Shown: positions 8,504 to 17,199, counted from the first letter of the stretch. The stretch is 64,000 bases of DNA from Bacteroidota bacterium (GCA_018267055.1 JAFDZF010000023.1:1-64000); one strand, 5' to 3'. Numbers and translations are program-made. The notes: generated by a model not told the origin, from the sequence alone.

Positions 8504-8857
8504 ATGACCATCGAAGTGCTCCGCACGAAGATCCACCGCATCACCGTCACCGAGGCGAACGTGGACTACATCGGCAGCATCACCCTGGACCTCGACCTGG
8601 TGGAGGCCAGCGGCCTGGTGGAGGGCGAGAAGGTGCAGGTGTTGAACGTGAACAACGGCAACCGCCTGGAGACCTACGTGATCCTGGGCGGACGGGGCAC
8701 CGGCGAAGTGTGCCTCAACGGCCCGGCCGCGCTGCGCGCCAGCGTGGGCGATGTGGTGATCGTGGCGTCCTACGCGCAGGTGACGCTGGAGGAGGCGAAG
8801 ACCTTCCGCCCCACCATCATCTTCCCCGACGAGCGCACGAACAAGCTGAAGAAGTGA
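8504..8857 (+). CDS. panD: Aspartate 1-decarboxylase proenzyme
   Basis: Pyruvoyl enzyme that decarboxylates aspartate to beta-alanine for pantothenate synthesis. The 117-residue proenzyme shows the self-cleavage site YIGS, where cleavage between Gly24 and Ser25 would create the pyruvoyl group, and the conserved segments KIHRITVTEANVDYIGSITL and VNNGNRLETYVI. Length is typical (about 115-130). It follows panC by 44 bases and its stop overlaps the next gene's GTG (GTGA), so the three are probably co-transcribed. Confidence 0.96.
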   Translation: MTIEVLRTKIHRITVTEANVDYIGSITLDLDLVEASGLVEGEKVQVLNVNNGNRLETYVILGGRGTGEVCLNGPAALRASVGDVVIVASYAQVTLEEAKTFRPTIIFPDERTNKLKK

Positions 8858-9873
8858 AGAGCACGCTGATCGGCGTGGCGAAGATCGCGGTGCCCCTGGG
8901 CATCGGGGTCTATATCATCTACAGCCAGTACACGGGCCTTTCCGCGCAGGAGCGCGACGAGCTGTTCGCCTCCCTCCGCGCGGCCGACATGCGCTGGGTG
9001 CTGCTGGCGCTGGTGGTGGGCGTGGGTTCGCACATGAGCCGGGCCTGGCGCTGGCGCTACTTGCTGGAGCCCCTGGGGCATCGCCCGCGCTTCTGGGACT
9101 GCTACAACGCGGTGATGATCGGCTACTTCATGAACCTCTTCCTGCCGCGGGCGGGCGAGGCCAGCCGCGCCGCTTCGCTCTACCGCACCGGACGGGTGCC
9201 CTTCGAGCAGGGCTTCGGCACCATCCTGGCCGAGCGCGCCGTGGACCTGCTCATGCTGCTGGGCATCGCGGGCCTCACGGTGCTGATGCAGCTGGACAAG
9301 CTGGACCTCTTCCAGGCCCGTATCACCGCCTTCCGCGCGGGGCAGGGCCAGCAGGCCGGGGGCGGGTTCCCCTGGGGCACCATCGTGCTGGTGGCCCTCG
9401 CCGTGGGCCTCCTTGCCGGCACGTACCTCGTGCTCACCCGGCCGGCGCTGCGCGCCCGCCTCATGGACCTCGTGCGCGGGCTGCTGCAAGGCATGCAGGC
9501 GGTGTTCCGCACGCGGCGCAAGGGGGCGTTCGTGCTGCATACCCTCCTGATCTGGGGCTGCTACGTGCTCATGTTCCACCTCGGCTTCCTGGCCGTGCCG
9601 GGCATGGACACGGTACCCTTCGCGGGCATCCTCGCGGGCTTCGTCGCGGGCACCATCGGCATCGCGCTCGTGCAGGGCGGCATCGGCGTGTACCCGGCGT
9701 TCGTGGCGCTCATCGTCAGCATCTACATGCCCGTGCCCGCCACCGGCGAGTTCACGCGGCCCGACGCGCTGGCCCTGGGCTGGCTGCTCTGGCTGGCCCA
9801 GACGGTGCTGCTCATCGTCCTGGGAGGCCTGTCGCTACTTTTGGTCGCGGTGCGGAAGCGCACCACGACATGA
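8854..9873 (+). CDS. Lysylphosphatidylglycerol synthase TM-region family protein (UPF0104, flippase-like)
   Basis: 339-residue polytopic inner-membrane protein with about seven to eight hydrophobic helices. The family signature is visible: SHMSRAWRWRYLL, GYFMNLFLPRAGEASRA and GGIGVYPAFVAL. This is the membrane part of MprF-like proteins without the aminoacyl-transferase domain; free-standing members are thought to move or scramble lipids, but substrate is unknown. Start is a GTG overlapping the panD stop; the longer open frame beginning at 8710 is panD read out of frame. A homologue lies in this pan/radA neighbourhood in many Bacteroidota. Confidence 0.85.
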   Translation: MKSTLIGVAKIAVPLGIGVYIIYSQYTGLSAQERDELFASLRAADMRWVLLALVVGVGSHMSRAWRWRYLLEPLGHRPRFWDCYNAVMIGYFMNLFLPRAGEASRAASLYRTGRVPFEQGFGTILAERAVDLLMLLGIAGLTVLMQLDKLDLFQARITAFRAGQGQQAGGGFPWGTIVLVALAVGLLAGTYLVLTRPALRARLMDLVRGLLQGMQAVFRTRRKGAFVLHTLLIWGCYVLMFHLGFLAVPGMDTVPFAGILAGFVAGTIGIALVQGGIGVYPAFVALIVSIYMPVPATGEFTRPDALALGWLLWLAQTVLLIVLGGLSLLLVAVRKRTTT

Positions 9874-10364
9874 GCGCACCCGCCCCCCTTCCTTCCCGCA
9901 TCCTGGACCTCGTGACCGTGCAACGCATGGTGCACACCTGGCGCCTGAAAAGCGACCGCATCGTGTTCACCAATGGCGTGTTCGACATCCTGCACCGGGG
10001 CCATGTGACCTACCTGCAGGAAGCCGCGGCCCTGGGCGACCGCCTCATCATCGGCCTCAACAGCGATGCCTCGGTGAAGCGCCTGGGCAAGGGCGACGAC
10101 CGACCGCTGAACGACCAGGACAGCCGCGCCACCGTGCTCGCCGCGCTGCGCTGCGTGGACGCCATCGTCGTGTTCGACCAGGACACACCGATGGAACTGG
10201 TCCAGGTGATCGGTCCGGACGTGCTGGTGAAGGGCGGCGACTGGGCCCCCGAGAAGATCGTGGGCGCGGAATACGTGAAGGGCTACGGCGGCGACGTGCG
10301 CTCGCTCCCCCTGGTGGACGGGTTCAGCACCACGAACCTCGTGGAGAGGATCCGCCGTGGCTAA
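9870..10364 (+). CDS. rfaE2: D-glycero-beta-D-manno-heptose 1-phosphate adenylyltransferase
   Basis: Transfers AMP from ATP to heptose-1-phosphate to give ADP-heptose for lipopolysaccharide inner core. The 164 residues form a single cytidylyltransferase-like domain with the nucleotide motif HRGH (residues 42-45) in TNGVFDILHRGHV, plus GLNSDASVKRLGKG, DRPLN and the C-terminal GFSTTNLVERIR. It is the stand-alone C-terminal half of bifunctional HldE; the kinase half (RfaE1) is not in this window. Its ATG overlaps the upstream stop (ATGA), and its own 3' end overlaps radA by 8 bases. Confidence 0.93.
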   Translation: MSAPAPLPSRILDLVTVQRMVHTWRLKSDRIVFTNGVFDILHRGHVTYLQEAAALGDRLIIGLNSDASVKRLGKGDDRPLNDQDSRATVLAALRCVDAIVVFDQDTPMELVQVIGPDVLVKGGDWAPEKIVGAEYVKGYGGDVRSLPLVDGFSTTNLVERIRRG

Positions 10365-11742
10365 GGTCCGCTCCCAGTTCGTCTGCCAGAACTGCGGCGC
10401 CGCCTACTCCCAATGGCTGGGGCAATGCAGCGCCTGCAAGGAATGGAACACCCTGGTGGAGGAGGTGCGCGACCGCGTGGAGGAGCGCCGCGGCACACCG
10501 GCCATCACGAAGAACCGCAACCCGCAGGCCATCGCCCTCGCGGACATCGCCACCCAGGACGGCCCCCGGATCCCCCTGAGCGACCGCGAGCTGGCCCGCG
10601 TGCTGGGCGGCGGCATCGTGCCTGGCAGCATCGTGCTCATCGGCGGCGAGCCGGGCATCGGCAAGAGCACCCTGCTGCTGCAGACCGCGCTGCGCAATCC
10701 CCACCTCAAGACCCTCTACGTCTCCGGGGAGGAGAGCGAGCACCAGGTGAAGATGCGGGCGGAGCGGCTGCAGGCCGGCGGCTTGGGGAACGGGGCCGCG
10801 GACGGATCCTCGTGCTTCGTCCTGACCGAGACGAACACCCAGAACATCTTCAAGCAGATCCAGGCGCTGCAACCCACGCTGGTGGTGATCGACAGCGTGC
10901 AGACGCTGCACACCGCCGCACTGGACGCCAGCCCCGGCAGCGTGGGCCAGGTGCGCGAATGCACCAGCGAGCTCATGCGCTTCGCGAAGACGACGGACAT
11001 CCCCTTCGTGCTCATCGGCCACATCACCAAGGACGGCTTCATCGCCGGGCCGAAGGTGCTCGAGCACATGGTGGACTGCGTGCTCCAGTTCGAGGGCGAC
11101 CGCGACCATGCCTACCGCCTGCTGCGCCCGCTGAAGAACCGCTTCGGCAGCACCAACGAGCTGGGCATCTATGAGATGCAGGGCAGCGGCCTGGTCGAGG
11201 TGGAGGACCCCAGCCAGGTGCTTCTCGGCCGGCGCGACGACCGCCCCAGCGGCGTGGTGGTGGCCGCCACCATGGAAGGCATGCGTCCCCTGCTGATCGA
11301 GGTGCAGGCCTTGGTGAGCAGCGCGGTGTACGGCACGCCCCAGCGCAGCTCCACCGGCTTCGACCTGCGGCGCATGAACATGCTGCTGGCGGTGATGGAG
11401 AAGCGCTGCGGCTTCCGCCTGGGACAGAAGGACGTGTTCCTCAACCTGGCCGGCGGCTTCCGCGTGGAGGAGCCCGCGATCGACCTGGCCGTGGTGTGCG
11501 CCGTGCTCAGCAGCAACGCCGACATCGCCGTGCCCATGGACACCTGCTTCTGCGGCGAAGTGGGCCTCACCGGCGAGATCCGCCCCGTGACGCGCACCGA
11601 GCAGCGCATCGCCGAAGCGGCCAAGCTGGGCTTCGGGCGCATCTTCGTGCCGAAGGGCACCAAGGGCATCCCCCGGCAGGACACGATCGAGGTGGTGCAG
11701 GTGGGCCGGGTGGACGAAGTGCTGGGGCAGCTGTTCGGCTAG
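10357..11742 (+). CDS. radA: DNA repair protein RadA (Sms)
   Basis: ATP-driven branch-migration helicase acting with RecA in recombinational repair. Domains over 461 residues: N-terminal C4 zinc finger (Cys10, Cys13, Cys24, Cys27), RecA-like ATPase with Walker A GGEPGIGKST (96-105), the RadA-specific KNRFG motif (260-264) in LKNRFGSTNELG, and a C-terminal Lon-protease-like domain (about 285-461) that lacks a protease role in this family. Start is GTG at 10357 within the end of rfaE2; it gives the canonical zinc-finger N-terminus. Last gene of the plus-strand run, convergent with the next gene at 6 bases distance. Confidence 0.97.
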   Translation: MAKVRSQFVCQNCGAAYSQWLGQCSACKEWNTLVEEVRDRVEERRGTPAITKNRNPQAIALADIATQDGPRIPLSDRELARVLGGGIVPGSIVLIGGEPGIGKSTLLLQTALRNPHLKTLYVSGEESEHQVKMRAERLQAGGLGNGAADGSSCFVLTETNTQNIFKQIQALQPTLVVIDSVQTLHTAALDASPGSVGQVRECTSELMRFAKTTDIPFVLIGHITKDGFIAGPKVLEHMVDCVLQFEGDRDHAYRLLRPLKNRFGSTNELGIYEMQGSGLVEVEDPSQVLLGRRDDRPSGVVVAATMEGMRPLLIEVQALVSSAVYGTPQRSSTGFDLRRMNMLLAVMEKRCGFRLGQKDVFLNLAGGFRVEEPAIDLAVVCAVLSSNADIAVPMDTCFCGEVGLTGEIRPVTRTEQRIAEAAKLGFGRIFVPKGTKGIPRQDTIEVVQVGRVDEVLGQLFG

Positions 11743-11748
11743 GCCGCG

Positions 11749-13053
11749 CTACCGGAGCACCGTCACCGTGCCGTGCTGCTCACCCTCCTCGCCCTCGCGC
11801 GAGGTGTAGGCCAGGGTCCAGTAGTAGACCCCTTCCGGCACCAGGCTGCCGCCGAAGCTGCGCCCGCTCCACCCGAAATCGAAGGACGCGGAGGAGAACA
11901 CCTCCTGCCCCCAACGGTTGAACACGGAAAGCGCGATGCGCTGCACCCCCCGCATGGCGATGGGCGTGAAGACCGCGTTCGGGCCGTCGCCATTGGGCGT
12001 GAACACGTTCGGCAGCGCGATGTGCACACCGCAGTCGCTATAGCGCACGCGGAGCGAGTCCGTGGTGCTGCAGCGGCCGTTGGACACCTCCACCCGGTAC
12101 AGGCCGCTGTCCTGCGCGGTGAAAAGGGCCTCGGTGGAGCCGTCCTGCCAGCGGTAGGCGGTGGCATTGGCCGTGGTGGCGTCCAGCACGATCGGCGTGC
12201 CCGGGCAGGTGGTGGTGTCGGGGCCCAGCTCCACCACGGGGAAGGGCTGCACGTCCACGTCGATGGAGACGGTGTAGGTGCAGAAAGGCGACAGGGTGAT
12301 CTCGTCCAGGGCGAAGTCGTTGCCGTCCTCGGCCGTGTTCTGGTTGGTGATGCACAGCTGCACGCTGGTGCTGGCGCCCGAGTTCCACGTCACGTGGAAC
12401 TCCTGCCAGTCGCACGTGGTGCCGGAGGCGGTGAACGGGGTGCCCAGCAGCACGCCATCGATGGTGAACTGCAGCACGGCCGGGTTGCTGGGAGTGACCG
12501 AGGAGAGCCAGGTGGAGAAGGCGTAATCGGTATTGGGCGTCACCGGCACCGTCTGGCACCAGATGGTGGCCCCGGCGGTGGCCGCCCCGTTCACCACCAG
12601 CATGTTGCCCGAGCCGCTGTGGTCGTTGCAGGGCGAGAAGTTGTTGTGCACGTTCTGCGCGTTCGTGGTCACGGCATAGGTGCCTTCCGCCGAGAGCAGG
12701 CCCCAGGTGCCGCCGGTGCCGGGCACATAGTCGCTGGTGAACCCGGCCGCACCTTCGGAGAAATCCCCGTTGACCACGGCGTTCTCGAGCAGCACATCGG
12801 TCTGCACCGTGCACGTGTAGGTGCCGGTCTCGCTCACCGCCCGGAGGTTGAACGGCGAGCCATTGTCCCAGAGATAGCTCATGAAGCCGGGGCCCGGGGT
12901 GATCAGCAGCGTCTCGCCCGCGCAGAGCGTGGTGTCATTGCCCAGAGTGGGCGGGTTGTTGCATTGGCCACGCGCTTCGGTGGCGCCGATCAGGATGGAC
13001 AGGAGGAAGGACCAGCCGCCGATGGAGCGGGGAAGAAGGGGATAAGTGGACAT
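11749..13053 (-). CDS. Secreted surface protein with T9SS type B (gliding-associated, CHU_C) C-terminal domain
   Basis: 434-residue protein with a signal peptide (hydrophobic stretch GGWSFLLSILIG, cleavage near ARGQC). Two Ig/PKD-like segments begin with the (L)GxDTTLC-type motif, at about residues 30-75 and 245-320. Between them lies a beta-sandwich region of carbohydrate-binding or MAM-like character containing FALDEITLSPFC. The last 85 residues are the CHU_C/T9SS type B sorting domain: PNVFTPNGDG, then SVFNRWGQEVF and GVYYWTLAY. Such proteins are exported by the type IX system and placed on the surface or released. The ATG at 13053 is the closest to the signal peptide; further in-frame ATGs at 13074 and 13080 exist. 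Ligand unknown. Confidence 0.82.
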   Translation of the reverse strand: MSTYPLLPRSIGGWSFLLSILIGATEARGQCNNPPTLGNDTTLCAGETLLITPGPGFMSYLWDNGSPFNLRAVSETGTYTCTVQTDVLLENAVVNGDFSEGAAGFTSDYVPGTGGTWGLLSAEGTYAVTTNAQNVHNNFSPCNDHSGSGNMLVVNGAATAGATIWCQTVPVTPNTDYAFSTWLSSVTPSNPAVLQFTIDGVLLGTPFTASGTTCDWQEFHVTWNSGASTSVQLCITNQNTAEDGNDFALDEITLSPFCTYTVSIDVDVQPFPVVELGPDTTTCPGTPIVLDATTANATAYRWQDGSTEALFTAQDSGLYRVEVSNGRCSTTDSLRVRYSDCGVHIALPNVFTPNGDGPNAVFTPIAMRGVQRIALSVFNRWGQEVFSSASFDFGWSGRSFGGSLVPEGVYYWTLAYTSREGEEGEQHGTVTVLR

Positions 13054-13217
13054 CTTGGTGATAATGACGTGCATAGGCATGTTCCGGTGCCTGCGTACAG
13101 GCAACGTGGGCCCTGGAGCGAGGAGCGGCAACCCACGCTGCGAAGATGGCCGACTCCGCCGTCCGGTCAAAGGAATGAAGCGGGGCCTACGGGCATTCCC
13201 ACCGAACAGCGCTCTTA

Positions 13218-13239
13218 ATTAGTATGCATGCATACCAAT
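13218..13239. promoter_or_regulatory. Palindromic candidate operator in front of the 13268 gene
   Basis: A perfect 14-bp palindrome GTATGCATGCATAC (13222-13235) extends to a 22-bp imperfect palindrome (13218-13239) with one mismatched pair. It abuts the -7 element at 13239-13246, so a bound regulator would cover the spacer and -33 region. AT-rich against a GC-rich background. Confidence 0.5.
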
Positions 13240-13246
13240 ACCTTTG
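13239..13246 (+). promoter_or_regulatory. -7 element of the 13268 gene
   Basis: TACCTTTG, exact match to TAnnTTTG, 21 bases before the proposed GTG start. Directly next to the palindrome at 13218-13239. Confidence 0.6.
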
Positions 13247-13267
13247 TACCCAAGAACATCGCGACCC

Positions 13268-13672
13268 GTGCGAACGCTGATCGAAACCCGCCTGGCCACC
13301 CTGGAACGCATCGCACCGGACCTCCTGGAGGTCCGCTACAAGCCCGACCGGAAGCTCGACACGGCCGGCCTGCGCGAGGTGATGGACGAACGGCAGCGCC
13401 TGTGCCCCGAGGGCCCTTACCGGGTGCTGGCCGTGTTCCCGCCCGAGTACGATTTCGACCTCGGCGTGCTGATGGAGGACCACTACCGCGGCCGCGGGCT
13501 GGAGAACTGTACCGCGGCCCTGGCCATCGCCGCGCAGAGCACCATGATGGAGCGCATGGTGGACCTGTACTACGCGTATTTCCCGCAGCGGATGAAGGTG
13601 GGCGTGTTCGTGGAGGAGAAGGAGGCCCGGGCGTGGCTGCGCGCCGCCACCGTCCAGCCCGCGCTGAACTGA
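13268..13672 (+). CDS. Small protein of unknown function
   Basis: 134-residue cytoplasmic protein without signal peptide or membrane segment. An N-terminal half of mixed alpha/beta type (YRVLAVFPPEYDFDL) is followed by a helical part and a C-terminal strand-helix (MKVGVFVEEKEARAWL). This order resembles small SpoIIAA/STAS-like Bacteroidota proteins, but no signature makes the family safe. Start is taken as GTG at 13268; the frame extends to a TTG at 13244, but that lies inside the -7 element. The gene has its own promoter with a palindrome across it, so it is probably a regulated single-gene unit, convergent with the OmpA-family gene. Confidence 0.65.
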   Translation: MRTLIETRLATLERIAPDLLEVRYKPDRKLDTAGLREVMDERQRLCPEGPYRVLAVFPPEYDFDLGVLMEDHYRGRGLENCTAALAIAAQSTMMERMVDLYYAYFPQRMKVGVFVEEKEARAWLRAATVQPALN

Positions 13673-13678
13673 ACCGGT

Positions 13679-14641
13679 CTATTTCTCCGGGCCGTCCTGC
13701 ACCAGCTCATAGAGCTGCCGGAGGTCGGGCGCCAGGATCACCTCGATGCGGCGGTTCTTCGACTTGTCGTTCGGGTCGGCCGGCAGGTATTCCCCGCGTC
13801 CGGCGGCGGTCACCCGCACAGGGTCCAGCTTCGAGCTTTCCTGCAGGATGCGCACCACGCTCGTCGCGCGCAGCACGCTGAGGTCCCAATTGTCCTTGTA
13901 GGCCGCGCCGGGCAGCACCTTGTCGGTGTCGGTGTGGCCTTCCACGGTGATGTTCAGGTCCTTCTCGTTCTCCACGGCCTTGGCCAGGCTGCTCAAGGCC
14001 TCGCGCCCCTTGGCGTCCACCACGGTGCTGCCGCTGGGGAAGAGCAGCTTGTTCTCCAGGCTCACATAGATCTGCCCGTTCTTCTGGGTCACGGTGAGGC
14101 CCTTGCCCTCGAAGCCGGTGAGCGCCTTGCTCACGCGGTCCTTCAGCGCCTTCATGGCGGCGTCCTTGCGGGCCAGCTCCGCCTGCAGCTCGGCCAGTTT
14201 CGCCTCGCGGTCGGCCAGGGAGCGGCCCAGGCCGTTGAGCGAATCCTCCCGCCCTTGCAGCTTCAGGCGCGTGGCCTCCAGGTCGGTGAGCAGCTTGCGG
14301 TTCTCACTGCGGTCGCCGGCCATCAGGGCATTGTACTTGTCCAGCAGCTCGTTGTTCAGGGCGTTGATCTTGTCGTACTGCCCGTTCATCGTGCGCAGGC
14401 TGGTGCCCAGGGTGAGCGTGTCACGCTCCAGGCGGCCGTTGCGGCTGGTGAGGTCCTCCAGCTTCGTCTGCTGCTCCTTCATGGTGGCCTCGGCCTGCTG
14501 GGCCTTGGCCAGCGCGCCGCTCTCGCTCTCCTGCATGCTCTTGTAGCGGGCATTGAGCTCCTCGTACTTGCGGGCAGGCACGCACGCGGTGAACAATGCG
14601 ATGGGGAGGATGAGCGGGAGCGACCGGCGCAAAGGGGTCAT
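13679..14641 (-). CDS. OmpA family lipoprotein with coiled-coil region
   Basis: 320-residue outer-membrane lipoprotein that probably ties the membrane to peptidoglycan. The signal ends in the lipobox LFTAC. Residues about 25-175 are a long coiled coil (heptads through LNARYKSMQES to KALKDRVSKAL). Residues about 195-305 are the OmpA/MotB peptidoglycan-binding domain with the conserved TVEGHTDTD and SVLRATSVVRIL, and NRRIEVIL near the end. There is no N-terminal beta barrel, so it is of the lipoprotein-plus-coiled-coil type, not classical OmpA. A one-mismatch -7 element (CACCTTTG on the minus strand, near 14669-14676) lies upstream. Confidence 0.88.
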   Translation of the reverse strand: MTPLRRSLPLILPIALFTACVPARKYEELNARYKSMQESESGALAKAQQAEATMKEQQTKLEDLTSRNGRLERDTLTLGTSLRTMNGQYDKINALNNELLDKYNALMAGDRSENRKLLTDLEATRLKLQGREDSLNGLGRSLADREAKLAELQAELARKDAAMKALKDRVSKALTGFEGKGLTVTQKNGQIYVSLENKLLFPSGSTVVDAKGREALSSLAKAVENEKDLNITVEGHTDTDKVLPGAAYKDNWDLSVLRATSVVRILQESSKLDPVRVTAAGRGEYLPADPNDKSKNRRIEVILAPDLRQLYELVQDGPEK

Positions 14642-14708
14642 GATGGGCGTAACTTTCCTGTGTGACGCCCAAAGGTGCCGTCGGTCAGCGGCCGGAGCGG
14701 TGGCGGGG

Positions 14709-14716
14709 TAACTTTT
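14709..14716 (+). promoter_or_regulatory. Candidate -7 element of the 14744 gene
   Basis: TAACTTTT, seven of eight positions of TAnnTTTG with the six fixed positions missing only the final G, 27 bases before the ATG at 14744. Confidence 0.35.
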
Positions 14717-14743
14717 TTATGAACAGCACGTTCCCTTATCGCC

Positions 14744-15475
14744 ATGGAGACCCTGGGCTGGAGCGGACCTTCGGATGAGGCCATCCTGCTGGCCGCGCTG
14801 GACGAGGAGCTGGAGCAATACCGGCTGCTGGCCTACCTGCAGCGCGTGGACGCGGACTACCTCGCGCACAAGCTGTATCCCCGGCTGGACGAGCTGCGCA
14901 CCCGCGTGGCGCAACTGCGCACGCTGCAGGCGCGGAGCGATGAGCTGCTGGGCCGCCTTCCCCGCGAGGTGATCGGGCTGGACCTGCGGCACGGGGAGCT
15001 GGTGCGCGCCCAGGCCGCCATGGACGAGCGCCTGCGCGCCATCGAAGCGTCCCTGACCTTCGCCATGCCCCGGCTCCAGCAGGCGCTGGAGCGTGGCTGG
15101 GGGCTGCGGGAGGAACTGAGCGGGCGCATCCACTGCACCCCGGTGGGCCTGCTGCCGCTCTCCACGCGTGAAGGCTACCTGCTGCTGCGCCAGGGCGATG
15201 AAGCGGTGGTGTACGACTACACGCTGCCGCTGCTGCGCGATACCGATGCGGACGCGCAGTACCACAGCGTGCGCACACGCTACGTATGCACCTGCACCGT
15301 CGGCCTGGGGCATACCTACGAGCACATCAAGGCGGAGCTGGTACGTGGCCCCTGGCGATCGTCCAATCCGGCCACGTTCGTGTTCGAGTCGGACATACGC
15401 CTGCCGCGCATCGAGACCTTCATGCCGCTGGCGAAGCAGCTGGTGTACGAGCTGATCGGTCACAGCGCGGCCTGA
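14744..15475 (+). CDS. Unknown protein with N-terminal coiled coil
   Basis: 243-residue cytoplasmic protein that I do not recognise. Residues 10-125 are helical and charge-rich (for example LDEELEQYRLLAYLQRV and ARSDELLGRLPREV), suggesting a coiled coil or helical hairpin. Residues 130-243 look like a small alpha/beta or beta domain (GYLLLRQGDEAVVYDYTL, then TATFVFESDIRLP-like strands). There is no signal peptide or membrane segment. Its last 16 bases overlap the convergent solute-binding-protein gene. It stands alone behind its own weak promoter, so context gives no function. Confidence 0.6.
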   Translation: METLGWSGPSDEAILLAALDEELEQYRLLAYLQRVDADYLAHKLYPRLDELRTRVAQLRTLQARSDELLGRLPREVIGLDLRHGELVRAQAAMDERLRAIEASLTFAMPRLQQALERGWGLREELSGRIHCTPVGLLPLSTREGYLLLRQGDEAVVYDYTLPLLRDTDADAQYHSVRTRYVCTCTVGLGHTYEHIKAELVRGPWRSSNPATFVFESDIRLPRIETFMPLAKQLVYELIGHSAA

Positions 15476-17181
15476 CCCTTCGCGCGGTCGAACCACACGG
15501 CGCTGAGGTCGAAGTACTCGATCGCGTTCACCGGCAGGTCGCGCACCCAGGGCTGCAGCAGCATATTGAGCCGCTGGTGGTACAGCGGCACCACCGGGAT
15601 GTCGCTCATCGCCACCCGCTCGGCCATCGCCAGGTGGCGCAGCCGCCCCTTCTCGTCCATGATGCGCCGGGAGGCGTTGAAGAGGGAATCGAACACGGGG
15701 TTGGCGTAGCGGGTGTTGTTCAGCGAGGCCGGCAGCGCGGTGTCGGTCACGGCGTTCTTGCCATAGAGCAGGGCGAGGAAGTTCTCCGGATCGGGATGGT
15801 CGGCGATCCAGCCCTCGCGCCAGAAGAGCGCGCTGCCCGACTCGATGCGCTCATAATGCTGCTTGGCCGGAAGCACGCTGATGCTCACCGCCAGGTGGAG
15901 CTCCCGTTGGAGCATGTTCTGCACCTCCGCCGCCACGCGCACGTAGCCGAAGCCGTCGTTGTTCAACTGCAGCTGGAGGCGGGGGAAGCCCCGCCCGTCG
16001 GGGTAGCCGGCCGCGGCGAGCAGGCGGCGGGCGCTGTCGGGGTCGAAGGGGATACCGGGCACCAACGCATAGGGATAACCCACCAGCCCGGGCGCCACGA
16101 TGCCGTGGTCGGCCTTCACCGCGAGCCCTTGCAGCACGCTGTCCACCAGCGCCCGCCGGTCGATGGCCATGGCCACCGCGCGCCGCACCCGCACGTCGTT
16201 GAAGGGCGGCTTCAACGCATTGAAGCCGAAGAACTGCACGGCCAGCGCGGGCACGGAAAGCACCTGGAACCGCGGCCGGCCGGTGTCGCGGTCCACCGAG
16301 TCCGCGAGCAGCGCTACCCGCGACAGCGACGGTTCCAGCACCATGCTCAGCCGCCCCTGGAGGAACTGCTCGATCTCCTGGTCCTTGTCTTGCACGAAGG
16401 TCACGCGCATCCCGTCCAGGTAGGGCAGTTGCCGGCCGTCGGCATCGTGGTCCCAGTAATGCGCGTTCCGTTCCAGCACCATGGCCTCCCCGGGCCGCGC
16501 CAGCTTCAGGCTGAACGGGCCGGTGCCGATGGCATGCTGCATCAGGTCGTTGCCGTAGGCGGCCACCAGCTCCGCGGGGTAGATCCAGCAGCCTGAATGC
16601 GCGATGACCTGCAGGAAGTTCGGCGAAGGATGCGTGAGCGTAAGGCGGATGGTCCGGTCGTCCAGCGCTTCCACGCCGCTCACGCCCACCCCTTGCTCGC
16701 CGGGGTCGCGGCCATAGCAGGCATTGGCCCCTTCCACCAGGTCCTGGAAGAGCCAGAACACCTGGTCGCCGGTGCCGCGCTGGCAGATGGCGTTGAAGCA
16801 GCGCACCACGTCCTCGGCGGTGACGGCGCGGCCCTGGCCGTCGGGGAACGCCGGGTCGTCGTGGAACCGCACGCCCTCGCGCAGGTGGAAGGTGTAGCGC
16901 CGGCCGGTGGGATCCACCTCCCAGCGGTCGGCCAGGCAGGGACGGATGGTGAGGTCGTGCGGATCGAACCACACCAGCCCCTGGTAGATCTGCGAGGCGA
17001 TGCGGAAGGCCGACGCCTGCGTCATCGTGAGCGGGAAGATGCTGCGCAGCACCTCCGTCTCATTCAGGTTGAACACACCGCCGTACCGGCTGCCCCCTGT
17101 GGGCGAAGAGGCCGGTCCCGTGCCGCAGGAAATGCAGGCCCATAGGGCCGCGGCGGCAATGGTGGAGAGGCCGTGGCGCAT
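15460..17181 (-). CDS. ABC transporter solute-binding lipoprotein, family 5 (peptide/nickel type)
   Basis: 573-residue lipoprotein (lipobox in ALWACISC) of the OppA/DppA fold. Family features: YGGVFNLNETEVLRSIFP at the N-terminus, IYQGLVWFDPHDLTIRPCLA, the signature region WEVDPTGRRYTFHLREGVRFHDD, and VRVRRAVAMAIDRRALV. These proteins capture peptides, nickel complexes or similar solutes and deliver them to an ABC permease. No permease or ATPase gene is near, so it is an orphan binding protein whose transporter must be elsewhere. The ligand cannot be read from sequence. The 3' end overlaps the convergent unknown gene. Confidence 0.9.
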   Translation of the reverse strand: MRHGLSTIAAAALWACISCGTGPASSPTGGSRYGGVFNLNETEVLRSIFPLTMTQASAFRIASQIYQGLVWFDPHDLTIRPCLADRWEVDPTGRRYTFHLREGVRFHDDPAFPDGQGRAVTAEDVVRCFNAICQRGTGDQVFWLFQDLVEGANACYGRDPGEQGVGVSGVEALDDRTIRLTLTHPSPNFLQVIAHSGCWIYPAELVAAYGNDLMQHAIGTGPFSLKLARPGEAMVLERNAHYWDHDADGRQLPYLDGMRVTFVQDKDQEIEQFLQGRLSMVLEPSLSRVALLADSVDRDTGRPRFQVLSVPALAVQFFGFNALKPPFNDVRVRRAVAMAIDRRALVDSVLQGLAVKADHGIVAPGLVGYPYALVPGIPFDPDSARRLLAAAGYPDGRGFPRLQLQLNNDGFGYVRVAAEVQNMLQRELHLAVSISVLPAKQHYERIESGSALFWREGWIADHPDPENFLALLYGKNAVTDTALPASLNNTRYANPVFDSLFNASRRIMDEKGRLRHLAMAERVAMSDIPVVPLYHQRLNMLLQPWVRDLPVNAIEYFDLSAVWFDRAKGQAAL

Positions 17182-17191
17182 GCGGTGCGAT

Positions 17192-17199
17192 CAAAAATA
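17192..17199 (-). promoter_or_regulatory. -7 element of the solute-binding protein gene
   Basis: TATTTTTG on the minus strand, an exact TAnnTTTG match, ends 10 bases from the ATG at 17181, giving a very short leader. Confidence 0.55.

Noticed and set aside
14701-14720. T-run after GC-rich sequence as a terminator
   Set aside because: No convincing stem precedes the run, and the genes on either side are divergent, so a promoter reading (TAACTTTT) is more sensible.
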